A stretch of 54,037 nucleotides of DNA, taken from assembly GCA_034433305.1 (NCBI GenBank), contig DAOUAM010000001.1, positions 1-54,037 of the forward strand. The letters are read 5' to 3'. The position numbers were made by a program, and so were the translations under genes. This document shows, one piece after another, positions 37,537-45,611 of the stretch. A model generated the notes under the pieces. It saw only the letters and a program-made list of their open reading frames with translations, made no database searches and was not told where the DNA came from. The DNA comes from DAOUAM01 sp034433305. Its GTDB lineage: Bacteria; Chloroflexota; Dehalococcoidia; Lucifugimonadales; DAOUAM01. Positions within the stretch are counted from its first letter, which is position 1. Each line of letters begins with the position of its first letter.

Positions 37537-38217
37537 ATGGTAGTGGGACGCTGGTACGCGTGGGGCACCGGGAAGGTTTTCATGCGTCACGTCCGCCGGA
37601 CGTTCATCGCTGGTGCGCTGCTGGTCCTGCCTGTAGCGCTGACCTTCCTGGTACTGCGCTTCGTCTTCAACTCGCTGGACGGGCTGCTCCAGCCGGTCAT
37701 CAGGCTGGTGCTGCACCGCGAGGTGCCGGGGCTGGGGATAGCCATCGAGATGGTCTTCATATACCTGGTCGGCCTGCTCTTCGCCAACATGGTGGGACGC
37801 CGGGTCTTTGGGCTTGGCCAGGCGCTGCTGCACCGGCTGCCCATTATTGGCAGCGTCTACGGCGCATCGAGGCAGCTTGTGGAGTCCTTCTCAGGGCCGG
37901 GCAACATCGGCTTCAAGCGGGTGGTGCTGCTGGAGTACCCCCGCACGGGCACCTGGACCATTGGCCTGCTGACAGCCATCACCACGGACGGCGAGGGCCG
38001 CAGCCTGGCGGTGGTCTACGTCCCTACCTCGCCGACGCCCTACACCGGCTGGGTAGCCATCCTGCCCCTGCAGGACGTCTATGACACCAATCTGACCTTC
38101 CAGCAGGCTATCCAGTTCTGCCTCTCTGGAGGTGTCGTCTCACCCTCCAGGATAATCGTCCGGCGGATCGAGTCCGCCGGTCCTGAGGTCCCATCCAGCA
38201 ACAGTGCCAACGAGTAG
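37537..38217 (+). CDS. DUF502 membrane protein
   Basis: 226 residues. Two transmembrane segments near the N-terminus (IAGALLVLPVALTFLVLRFVF and GIAIEMVFIYLVGLLFANMVG) with the DUF502 signature LLHRLPIIGSVYGASRQLVESFSGPG. A soluble C-terminal domain follows with VVLLEYPRTGTWTIGLLT, VYVPTSPTPYTGWVAILPLQDVYDTNLTFQQAIQFCLSGGVV. Function is unknown; homologues are widespread single-copy membrane proteins. The ATG at 37537 has AAGGAGAG nine nt upstream; an in-frame ATG at 37582 is the alternative and matches shorter homologues. Confidence 0.85.
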   Translation: MVVGRWYAWGTGKVFMRHVRRTFIAGALLVLPVALTFLVLRFVFNSLDGLLQPVIRLVLHREVPGLGIAIEMVFIYLVGLLFANMVGRRVFGLGQALLHRLPIIGSVYGASRQLVESFSGPGNIGFKRVVLLEYPRTGTWTIGLLTAITTDGEGRSLAVVYVPTSPTPYTGWVAILPLQDVYDTNLTFQQAIQFCLSGGVVSPSRIIVRRIESAGPEVPSSNSANE

Positions 38218-38250
38218 GGGCTGAGGTAGCTGGCGGCGGGCGTCGTCCCC

Positions 38251-38406
38251 TCAGGACGTGGAGCTGAACATCCTCATGGCCTCTTCCCTGGATATGGTCT
38301 GGTTGTGGACTTGCTGCATGTGGGCCTGCGCTTCCCTGACCATGTCCTCGTCGGACTCGGCGGTCATGGTGCTGCTGCACACGGGGCACATGAACTCCAT
38401 AGCCAT
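38251..38406 (-). CDS. DUF1059-type small zinc-finger-like protein
   Basis: 51 residues (MAMEFMCPVCSSTMTAESDEDMVREAQAHMQQVHNQTISREEAMRMFSSTS). It follows the DUF1059 pattern: CPxC near the N-terminus and an HMQQVH pair in the second half, together a plausible Zn site. The ATG at 38406 is preceded by AAGGGAGGAG with good spacing. Function unknown. Convergent with the DUF502 gene. Confidence 0.75.
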   Translation of the reverse strand: MAMEFMCPVCSSTMTAESDEDMVREAQAHMQQVHNQTISREEAMRMFSSTS

Positions 38407-38511
38407 TGTTTGCTCCTCCCTTACTGGACCTGTGACTTTACCCTGTTTCCCAGAGAGGCGCTGACCAGGCATGTAGCCGTGGTTGATATGGACTTTTGTA
38501 TGCAGGCGCCT

Positions 38512-38586
38512 GGCCCCCTTCCTGGCCTTCCCCCAAGGGGGGCGGGGACGGTCCTCGCCCCCTCTGGGGGAGAGCTAGAGAGAGGG
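38512..38586. repeat. 75-bp intergenic repeat, copy A
   Basis: Begins GGCCCCCTTCCTGGCCTTCC and ends TGGGGGAGAGCTAGAGAG. It contains a short CCCCC/GGGGG hairpin and a CCCC-TCTGGGGGAGAG hairpin. The same element occurs twice at 39985-40059 and 40069-40143. The remainder of 38407-38831 has no gene. Confidence 0.75.
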
Positions 38587-38760
38587 CAGACGCTGGCATC
38601 TGTGCATACCAATTCGGGCCACCTGCTTAGCGAGACCACCAGGGTCTGCCTTCGCGCTGCTCCAGCTTCAGCTTATGGCCGCGCTGGCCCTGGCTGCCAG
38701 GCCCATCCCGCGAGTCAGCCGTAGGCGGATACGATTAGCGGCGCGCCCAGCGGCAGCCCA

Positions 38761-38789
38761 TTGCTATCTGGACTGCCAGGCGCTATAGT
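38761..38789 (+). promoter_or_regulatory. Predicted promoter of the luciferase-like monooxygenase gene
   Basis: TTGCTA (38761-38766), 17-nt spacer, TATAGT (38784-38789). The start codon lies about 42 nt downstream of the -10. Confidence 0.5.
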
Positions 38790-38831
38790 ACTCGTTAACC
38801 ATTGTCCATCCAGAGCACGCTGGCTGCCGAA

Positions 38832-39962
38832 ATGCAGTTTGGACTGTTCTACGAGTGGCCCAACCCAGGCCTGCGGGACTGGAAGACCCTGTTCGAGGAG
38901 GGGGTCGAGCAGCTCCAGTACTCGGAGGAGATGGGCTTTGACTACTGCCTCATTGCCGAGCACCACTTCTCCAACTACGGCATGTCGCCTTCGCCGCTGC
39001 TCCAGGCCCTGTACATCGGCCAGCGCACCAGGAGGCTCAGGATAGCCACCGCCGTGCTGGTGCTGCCCATCTGGCAGCCGCTGCGGCTGGCCGAGGAAGT
39101 GGCCGTGCTGGACAACCTGCTGGACGGCAGGTTCATCTGCGGTGTGGGCCGCGGCTACCAACCCCACGAGTTCGCGCGCTTCGGCGTCAGCGCGGAGGAG
39201 TCGCGGGACAGGTTCAACGAGGCCCTGGAAGTGCTGGTCATGGCCTGGACGCGGCAGGAGTCCTTCACCTACGAGGGCAGGTACGTCAAGCTCCCCCAGG
39301 AGGTCACGGTCTGGCCCAAGCCCTTGCAGAAGCCTCACCCGCCTTTCTGGATAGCCGGGACCAGCGTCGAGACCATGAAGGTGGCGGCCCGGTGGGACAT
39401 GATGCCCATCACCACAGGCCTGCTGGGCGCTGGCGGCGTCAAGGCCCACCTGGGCGCCCTGGTCCACGCCCACAGGGATTTGGGCAAGCCCTACCATGGC
39501 CTGCGCCTGGGCATGCAGGCCATAACCCACGTGGCCGAGACCGACGCCGAAGCCCGGGCAGCCCTGGAGTATGCTCGCTGGCAGGTGCGCGCCGGCAGGG
39601 CGCTGTCCCGGCTGGAGGTGACCAACGGCTGCGTCGGCTCCGGGCCTTACGAGGGGGAGCTGGATGACGACGGGCTGCTGGACCGGCTGTTCTTCGGCAG
39701 CCCTGAAACGGTCATAGCCAGGTTCCGGCGCGCCGCCAGCCTGGGCGTCACCCACGTCAGCAACTGGATGCTCTTCGGCGGCATCCAGCACGAGAAGGTC
39801 ATGCGCTCCATAAGGCTCATGGGCGAGGTGGTCATACCGGCCCTGCGGGACGTGCACCCGCCGCCTGAGCTATACGAGGAACTGGCCCGGCTGCCGCCGG
39901 CCACCACGGAGCAGTTGCAGCGCGCCAGGGCCGGCGGCCCCGCGCCATCGGATGTAACGTGA
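38832..39962 (+). CDS. LLM-class flavin-dependent monooxygenase
   Basis: 376-residue bacterial luciferase-like TIM barrel using FMNH2 or F420: MQFGLFYEWPNPGLRDW at the first strand, GFDYCLIAEHHFSNYGMSPSPLLQALYIGQRTRRLRIATAVLVLPIWQPLRLAEEVAVLDNLLDGRFICGVGRGYQPHEFARFGV, WPKPLQKPHPPFWIAGTS, and a C-terminal FGSPETVIARFRR cofactor segment. The EHHF and GRGY motifs are characteristic. The substrate is unknown. It begins a plus-strand group with two NAD-epimerases, a gamma-glutamyltransferase and an acyl-CoA synthetase that could be a catabolic cluster. The TTG at 38802 is a possible longer start. Confidence 0.87.
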   Translation: MQFGLFYEWPNPGLRDWKTLFEEGVEQLQYSEEMGFDYCLIAEHHFSNYGMSPSPLLQALYIGQRTRRLRIATAVLVLPIWQPLRLAEEVAVLDNLLDGRFICGVGRGYQPHEFARFGVSAEESRDRFNEALEVLVMAWTRQESFTYEGRYVKLPQEVTVWPKPLQKPHPPFWIAGTSVETMKVAARWDMMPITTGLLGAGGVKAHLGALVHAHRDLGKPYHGLRLGMQAITHVAETDAEARAALEYARWQVRAGRALSRLEVTNGCVGSGPYEGELDDDGLLDRLFFGSPETVIARFRRAASLGVTHVSNWMLFGGIQHEKVMRSIRLMGEVVIPALRDVHPPPELYEELARLPPATTEQLQRARAGGPAPSDVT

Positions 39963-39984
39963 CAAGACCTTTCGCGAGCGCTTT

Positions 39985-40059
39985 GCCCCCATCCTGGCCT
40001 TCCCCCAAAGGGGGCAGGGAGGGTCCTCTCCCCTCTGTGGGGGAGAGCCAGAGAGGGGG
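39985..40059. repeat. 75-bp intergenic repeat, copy B
   Basis: Starts GCCCCCATCCTGGCCTTCCC and ends GAGAGCCAGAGAGGGGG. Nearly identical to copy C, 9 bp away, and to copy A at 38512-38586. Confidence 0.75.
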
Positions 40060-40068
40060 CTGGCCTCT

Positions 40069-40143
40069 GGCCCCCTTCCTGGCCTTCCCCCAAAGGGGGC
40101 AGGGAGGGTTCTCGCCCCCTCTGGGGGAGAGCCAGAGAGGGGG
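40069..40143. repeat. 75-bp intergenic repeat, copy C
   Basis: Starts GGCCCCCTTCCTGGCCTTCC. In direct tandem with copy B, together filling the gap between the monooxygenase and the first epimerase gene. Likely a mobile or amplified short palindromic element. Confidence 0.75.
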
Positions 40144-40175
40144 CTGAGGGCCCCTAAACAACATAGAGGAGTCCC

Positions 40176-40853
40176 ATGAAAGTCCTGATTACCTCGGCGG
40201 CCTCCAGGCTGTCGTCGGAGATAGGCTCCTGGCTGAGCCACAACCACCAGGTGCGGCTGACGGACCGCAAGATGACGCCCGCCAGGCTGGAGTTCGTCCG
40301 CTCCGACCTGGGCCACGACGCGGGGACCAACCTGCTGGTCCGGGGCATGGACGTCATCATCCACTCGGGGGAGAGCGACCCACAGGCCAGCGCCTCGGAG
40401 CAGCTTGACCACGCCATGCGCTGCACCTATAACCTGCTGTGGGCCGCCTCGGAGGAGCGGGTGCCCCTGGTCATATTGCTGAGTTCCCTGAAGGTGCTGG
40501 ACAGGTACCCCGAGGACCTGGCCGTCACCGAGCGCTGGCGCCCCGTGCCCACCACCGACCCGCCCACGCTGTGCTACCACCTGGGCGAGTTCGTGTGCCG
40601 GGAGTTCGCCCGCGAGAGAAAGCTCAACATCATCTGCCTGCGGCTGGGCGAGATTGTGTGGGACGCCACGCCCTCCGCGCAGGTGTCCACGTCGGCCCTG
40701 TACAGGGATGACCTGCTCCAGGCGGTGGAGAAGGCGCTGGTGGCTGACGTGACGGGCTGGAACATCTTCCACGTCCAGTCGGCGGTGCCCAACGCCCGCT
40801 ACCTGACAACGGCGGCACAGAAGTCCCTGGGCTACGCGCCCAGCCAGATATGA
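40176..40853 (+). CDS. NAD-dependent epimerase/dehydratase-like protein 1
   Basis: 225-residue Rossmann-fold SDR of the extended type: MKVLITSAASRLSSEIGSWLSHNHQVRLTD, VIIHSGE, TYNLLWAASEERVPLVILLSSLKVLDRYP and YHLGEFVCREFARERKLNIICLRLGEIV. The usual GxxGxxG is degenerate (SAASRLS), and the YxxxK motif is altered to YHLGE, so catalysis is doubtful. It could be an inactive partner of the next gene, 10 nt downstream and better conserved. The ATG follows AGGAG. Confidence 0.78.
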   Translation: MKVLITSAASRLSSEIGSWLSHNHQVRLTDRKMTPARLEFVRSDLGHDAGTNLLVRGMDVIIHSGESDPQASASEQLDHAMRCTYNLLWAASEERVPLVILLSSLKVLDRYPEDLAVTERWRPVPTTDPPTLCYHLGEFVCREFARERKLNIICLRLGEIVWDATPSAQVSTSALYRDDLLQAVEKALVADVTGWNIFHVQSAVPNARYLTTAAQKSLGYAPSQI

Positions 40854-40863
40854 GGAGCAAGCC

Positions 40864-41595
40864 ATGAACGTCGTTATATACGGGGCCACGGGTATGCTAG
40901 GCCCCCACGTGGTCAAGGCCCTGGAGAAGGACTACCGCCTCCGCCTCACCGACATCAAGGACGTCGAGACCAACCACGAGTACCGCAAGGTGGACGTCGG
41001 CGACCTGGACGCCGTGGTGGCCGCGGCGGAAGGCATGGACGCCATCATCAACCTCTCGGTGCTGCGCCACGACCGCCAGCTTGCCTTCGATGTCAACGCT
41101 CGTGGCTGCTACAACGTCATGACCGCCGCCGTCAGGCACGGCATCCGCCGGGTCATCAATACAGGCCCTCACTTCACCATCGCCGGCCCGACCTACGAGC
41201 GCTTTGACTACCTGCTGGGGCCGGACATCCCCTCCCAGTCGGGCACGGGCCTGTACGCCCTGACCAAGTCCCTGGGCCAGGAGATATGCAGGGTGTTCTC
41301 CGAGGAGCACAACATTCACGTCATCACCCTGCTCTTCTACAACTTCCGCTATCCTGATGACCACTCGGCGGACGGCCAGGACTTCACGCCCTTCTCGGTG
41401 ACCTGGGACGACGCCGCCCAGGCCTTCCGCCACGCCCTGAGCATTCCTCTGGAGCAGTTGCCGTCGCGGTGCGAAATCTTCAACATCTTCGCCGACATCC
41501 CGCACCAGAAGTTCAGCAACGAGAAGGCCAGGCGCATCCTTGGCTGGCGCCCCACCAACAACCTGGAGCAGTTCTGGAGGAAGGTCAAGAAGTAG
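40864..41595 (+). CDS. NAD(P)-dependent epimerase/dehydratase family protein 2
   Basis: 243 residues with an intact nucleotide motif VIYGATGMLGPHVVKAL, VDVGDLDAVVAAAEGMDAIINLS, NARGCYNVMTAAVRHGIRRVINTGPHFT, and an active-site YALTKS (Tyr-xxx-Lys) followed by LGQEICRVFSEEHNIHVITLLFYNFRYPDD. Sugar-nucleotide or small-ketone redox or epimerase chemistry is likely; the substrate is unknown. Co-transcribed with the degenerate paralogue just upstream, which suggests a heterodimer. Confidence 0.85.
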   Translation: MNVVIYGATGMLGPHVVKALEKDYRLRLTDIKDVETNHEYRKVDVGDLDAVVAAAEGMDAIINLSVLRHDRQLAFDVNARGCYNVMTAAVRHGIRRVINTGPHFTIAGPTYERFDYLLGPDIPSQSGTGLYALTKSLGQEICRVFSEEHNIHVITLLFYNFRYPDDHSADGQDFTPFSVTWDDAAQAFRHALSIPLEQLPSRCEIFNIFADIPHQKFSNEKARRILGWRPTNNLEQFWRKVKK

Positions 41596-41646
41596 GCAGC
41601 CCTTGACCGTGAAGCGGCCAATAGCAGGAGCAAGGAGGCAGAGCAT

Positions 41647-43452
41647 ATGGTGACCGGCAGGACTTATGTACTGGAGCAGGGCGACACGGCGCGACCACCA
41701 ACAGGGCGCCCGGTGATTTACGCTACCCAGGGCATTATCTCCAGCGGCCACTACCTGACCTCCATGGCCGGCATGAGGGTGCTGCTCAGCGGCGGCAACG
41801 CCTTCGATGCCGTGGTGGCCGCCGGGTTCGCGGCGGCGGTGGTGGAGCCTATCGCCTCCTACTCCCTGGCCGCCGAGGGCGTGTTCATGCTCTACCACGC
41901 CGCCAGCGGCGACCTGCTCTCCCTGAGCGGCCAGGGCACCGCTCCAGGCAGGGCCACCATCGAGTTCTACCGCTCCCGTGGCCTGGACAGCATCCCCACA
42001 GGGCCTGGCCCTCTGGCGCACCTGTCCTTCACCGTCCCCGGCGTCGTGGACGCGCTCATCTCGCTGCTGGAGCGCTACGGCACCAGGACGCTGGCCGAGG
42101 TGCTGGCACCGTCCATCCACTACGCGGAGCACGGCATCCCCAACTACGAGTACATGCTCCGCCGACTGGACACGCCGGAGGCGCGCCAGCAGTTTGCCCA
42201 GTACCCGCCCGGCGGCATGGACGTCTTTTTCCAGGACGGCAGCCTGCCGAAGCCAGGGAGCCTGCTGGTGCAGAAGGCGCTGGCAGCCACCCTGAAGCGG
42301 CTGGCCGCCGCCGAGGCGCGCACGCCAGGCCATCGCCTGGCCGGGCTGCGGGCCGCCCGCCACGCCTTCTACAGGGGCGAAGTCGCCAGGGCCATCGCCG
42401 AGTGCTCCCAACGCGTCGGCGGCATCCTGGACATGGACGACCTGGCCAGCTACCACGCCCAGTACGAGCAGCCGGCCCGCACGACCTTCGCCGGCTACGA
42501 GGTCTGCGGCCAAACGGCCTGGACGCAGGCGCCGGTCCTGCTCCAGGCGCTCAACATCCTGGAGCACTTCGACCTCAGGAGACTGGGCCACAACTCGCCG
42601 GCCTACATTCACACGGTGGCCGAGGCCCTCAAGCTGGCCTTCGCCGACCGGGAGGCCTTCTACGGCGACCCTGACTTCGCCACGGTGCCGCTGGACGGCC
42701 TGCTGTCCAGGGAGTACGCCGCCGAGCGCGTCAGGCTCATCAACCCCAGCAAGGCGCACCCGGAGTTGCCCCCCGCCGGCGACCCGTGGCGCTACTCCAG
42801 GGCCAGGCCCAAGGCCGGCGCCGCCCACGCGCCAGCGAAGGGCACGGCGGCGGACGGCGGCGCGGGCAACGACGGCGGCACCACGCACATCGCCGTGCTG
42901 GACCGCGATGGCAACATGGTCTGCGCCACACCCAGCGGCGGCGCCTTCGCCAAGTCGGTCTTCTTCCCGGAACTGGGCTGTTGCCTGAGCACCCGCATGG
43001 AGATGCTGAACCTGCGGGAGGGCCATCCCAACGCCCTGGAGCCTCACAAGCGGCCCCGGACGACCCTGGTCAACTACATGGTGCTCAAGGATGGCGTCCC
43101 CATCATGACCGTAGGCTGCCCGGGAGGTGACGACCAGGCCCAGGCCAACCTCCAGCTTGTGCTGAACACGCTGGTATTTGGCATGGACCCGCAGGAGGCC
43201 ATCGAAGCGCCCAGGTTCTCCACCCAGAGCGTCACCAACTCCTTCTACCCCCACGTGTACTATCCCGGCCAGCTCAACCTGGAGGCCGGCATCCCCGAGT
43301 CCACGGCTGAGGAACTGAAGGCGCTGGGCCACAAGGTGAAGCGTGTGCCCGTGTGCGGCATGGGCGCCACCGTCGCGCGCCGGGACCCGGAAACTGGCGT
43401 CCTCAGCACCGGCGCCGACCCCCGGCGGGCGTGCTACGCCATCGGATGGTAA
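41647..43452 (+). CDS. Gamma-glutamyltransferase family protein
   Basis: 601-residue Ntn-hydrolase precursor that should self-cleave before Thr412, in GGTTHIAVLDRDGN, giving large and small subunits. Other conserved blocks: ATQGIISSGHYLTSMAGMRVLLSGGNAFDAVVAAGFAAAVVEP, FTVPGVVDALISLLERYG, LAFADREAFYGDP, and the oxyanion-type VGCPGGDDQAQANLQLVLN. No signal peptide is seen, unlike exported GGTs, so it is likely cytoplasmic and may act on gamma-glutamyl or other amide substrates rather than extracellular glutathione. 51 nt after the epimerase gene, 28 nt before the acyl-CoA synthetase; probably one operon. Confidence 0.9.
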   Translation: MVTGRTYVLEQGDTARPPTGRPVIYATQGIISSGHYLTSMAGMRVLLSGGNAFDAVVAAGFAAAVVEPIASYSLAAEGVFMLYHAASGDLLSLSGQGTAPGRATIEFYRSRGLDSIPTGPGPLAHLSFTVPGVVDALISLLERYGTRTLAEVLAPSIHYAEHGIPNYEYMLRRLDTPEARQQFAQYPPGGMDVFFQDGSLPKPGSLLVQKALAATLKRLAAAEARTPGHRLAGLRAARHAFYRGEVARAIAECSQRVGGILDMDDLASYHAQYEQPARTTFAGYEVCGQTAWTQAPVLLQALNILEHFDLRRLGHNSPAYIHTVAEALKLAFADREAFYGDPDFATVPLDGLLSREYAAERVRLINPSKAHPELPPAGDPWRYSRARPKAGAAHAPAKGTAADGGAGNDGGTTHIAVLDRDGNMVCATPSGGAFAKSVFFPELGCCLSTRMEMLNLREGHPNALEPHKRPRTTLVNYMVLKDGVPIMTVGCPGGDDQAQANLQLVLNTLVFGMDPQEAIEAPRFSTQSVTNSFYPHVYYPGQLNLEAGIPESTAEELKALGHKVKRVPVCGMGATVARRDPETGVLSTGADPRRACYAIGW

Positions 43453-43480
43453 GGCAAGCGTGGCACCAGGAGGACGACAC

Positions 43481-45088
43481 ATGAATGAGCGAGTCTCCTT
43501 TGAGGACCTGAACCCCATCACCTTTCTGGAGCGTAGCGCCGCTGTCTATCCCGACAAGCCCGCCGTCATTTACCGGGACAGGACATATACCTACGCCCAG
43601 TTCCACCAGCGCGTGCGCCGGCTCGCGGGGGCGCTGAGGCAGGCGGGGGTGGGCAAGGGGGACCGCGTTGCCTTCCTGGTGCCAAACCTGCCGCCCATGC
43701 TGGAGGGCCACTACGGGCCGCTGCGCATAGGCGCCATCCTGGTGGCCCTCAATATCCGGCTCTCGCCGAGAGAGATCGCCTACATCCTCAACCACTCGGG
43801 CGCCAAGGTGCTGGTCTTTGACTCGGAGCTGGCGCCCACGGTGCGGGCGCTGAAAGACCAGGTGCCTGGCGTGGGCCTCTTCGTCCAGGTAGTGGACGCC
43901 GCGCCCAGGGCAGAGGACATACCAGGGCCGGACTACGAGGCCTTCCTGGCCTCGGCGCCTCCTGGCGACCACAGGGAGGCGCTGGACTCGGAGGTGGACA
44001 CCATCTGCATCAACTACACGTCGGGCACCACGGGCATGCCCAAGGGTGTGGAGTACCACGCTCGTGGCGCGTACCTGAACGCCCTGGGCGAGGCGCTGGA
44101 GGTGGGCCTTAGCTGGCGCAGCGTTTACCTGTGGACCCTGCCCATGTTCCACTGCAACGGCTGGTGCTTCACCTGGGGCGTGACGGCGGTTGGCGCCACC
44201 CATGTATGCCTGCGCCGCGTGGACCCCGTGGAGGTCTATCGCCTCATCAGGGAGAGGGGCGTCACCCACATGTGCTGCGCCCCCACGGTGCTGGTCTCCC
44301 TGTACTCCTCGCCCGCCGCTCATGGCCAGGACCTGCGCGGCCTTACCATCACCACCGCTGGAGCACCGCCAGCGCCCCAGGTCATCAGGACCATGGAGGG
44401 CATGGGCGCCTACATTCACCACGTCTATGGCCTTACAGAGACCTACGGGCCTCACACCGTCTGCGCCATCCAGCCCGGCTGGGACGACCTGCCGGTGGAG
44501 GAGCGCGCCCGCCTCAAGTCACGCCAGGGTGTGCCCTACATCGTCGCCGGCACTAACCTGCGCGTGGTGGACGAGGATATGAAGGATGTGCCCAGCGACG
44601 GCCAGGCCATGGGTGAGGTGGTCATGCGGGGCAACAACGTCATGTCCGGCTACTATAAGGACCCCGAGGCCACCGCCAGGGCCTTCAAGGGCGGCTGGTT
44701 CCACTCGGGCGACCTGGGCGTGCGCCACCCCGATGGCTACATCGAGCTAAAGGACCGGGCCAAGGACATCATCATCTCGGGCGGCGAGAACATCTCCAGT
44801 CAGGAGGTGGAGAAGGTCATCATGGAGCATCCCGCCGTGCTGGAGGTGTGCGTGGTCGGCGTGCCCGACCAGAAGTGGGGCGAGGTGCCCAAGGCCTTCG
44901 TGACCAGGCGCCCCGGCGTGGAACTGAACGCCGAGGAGCTTATCCAGTTCTGCCGCGCACGCATCGCCCATTTCAAGGCGCCCAGGTACGTGGAGTTCGG
45001 TGACCTGCCCAAGACGGCCACGGGCAAAATCCAGAAGTACATCCTGCGGGAGAAGGAGTGGCAGGGCTACGAGAAGAGGATACACTGA
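43481..45088 (+). CDS. Acyl-CoA synthetase (AMP-forming)
   Basis: 535-residue ANL-superfamily ligase. AMP-binding motifs: INYTSGTTGMPKGVEYHARG, TMFHCNGWCFTWG-type block (LPMFHCNGW), VYGLTETYGPHTVC, WFHSGDLGVRHPDGYIELKDRAKDIIISGGENISSQEVE, and the C-terminal catalytic Lys in KTATGKIQK. This profile fits medium- or long-chain fatty acid or aryl acid CoA ligases. The ATG follows AGGAGG. Last gene of the plus-strand group, so activated acids may be processed by the monooxygenase, epimerase and GGT genes; the route cannot be drawn from sequence alone. Confidence 0.92.
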   Translation: MNERVSFEDLNPITFLERSAAVYPDKPAVIYRDRTYTYAQFHQRVRRLAGALRQAGVGKGDRVAFLVPNLPPMLEGHYGPLRIGAILVALNIRLSPREIAYILNHSGAKVLVFDSELAPTVRALKDQVPGVGLFVQVVDAAPRAEDIPGPDYEAFLASAPPGDHREALDSEVDTICINYTSGTTGMPKGVEYHARGAYLNALGEALEVGLSWRSVYLWTLPMFHCNGWCFTWGVTAVGATHVCLRRVDPVEVYRLIRERGVTHMCCAPTVLVSLYSSPAAHGQDLRGLTITTAGAPPAPQVIRTMEGMGAYIHHVYGLTETYGPHTVCAIQPGWDDLPVEERARLKSRQGVPYIVAGTNLRVVDEDMKDVPSDGQAMGEVVMRGNNVMSGYYKDPEATARAFKGGWFHSGDLGVRHPDGYIELKDRAKDIIISGGENISSQEVEKVIMEHPAVLEVCVVGVPDQKWGEVPKAFVTRRPGVELNAEELIQFCRARIAHFKAPRYVEFGDLPKTATGKIQKYILREKEWQGYEKRIH

Positions 45089-45171
45089 TGGGCCTGCCAC
45101 GTGGGGCCTTCGCGCTGTCCTTGCCGCTCCAGGGATGTAAGGAGCGGCGTGACACTGACTGGCCCGCGGCC

Positions 45172-45558
45172 CTAGCGCAGCACCACAAACAGGCCGTCGT
45201 TCCTGGGGCTGATGATGCAGTTAAGCTGGTCGCGGGAAAGGGGCCTGTTCAGGACTATGTAGGAGCCTGCGTTAAGGGCATAGCGCAAGTCGTCCTCGTC
45301 GGGCGACCTGGCCATCATTATGACTGTCGTGGTCTTGGACGCCGTCTTTACCGCCCTGAAGGTGCGACGCCAGTTGGCATCCGGGAGCCTCATGTTTACC
45401 AGGGCTACCTCGTACTGGCGGGTGCCTATGGCGTCGGTAATGGCTGACGCGTTCTGGAGCGTTGTCACCTTGTACCCCAGGCCATTCAGGAGCAACTTGA
45501 GTTCCCCAGTCACGTCCTGGTCGTCATCTATGATCAGTGCTTGCTTGGTCCTCGGCAT
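45172..45558 (-). CDS. Degenerate receiver-domain protein (pseudo-receiver)
   Basis: 128 residues, a single CheY-like domain. The N-terminal acidic pocket is present (LIIDDDQD), but the phosphoacceptor Asp is Asn55 (VALVNMRLPD) and the conserved Lys near the C-terminus is replaced (VLNRPLS). It therefore probably cannot be phosphorylated and works by protein contact. GGAGGGG precedes the ATG at 45558. It is 53 nt downstream of the hybrid kinase and ends the archaellum operon, so it may be a switch or adaptor for the motor or for the kinase. No output domain. Confidence 0.85.
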   Translation of the reverse strand: MPRTKQALIIDDDQDVTGELKLLLNGLGYKVTTLQNASAITDAIGTRQYEVALVNMRLPDANWRRTFRAVKTASKTTTVIMMARSPDEDDLRYALNAGSYIVLNRPLSRDQLNCIISPRNDGLFVVLR

Positions 45559-45611
45559 CACTCCCCTCCGTTAGTTTAAGAGTACGAAAGCAAAAAGAGG
45601 CCGTGCCCGAA

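Noticed and set aside
40897..43521. 874-codon minus-strand frame opposite the epimerase and GGT genes
   Set aside because: The sense strand encodes clear GGT and epimerase families; the antisense frame has no motifs and typical GC-rich mirror composition.
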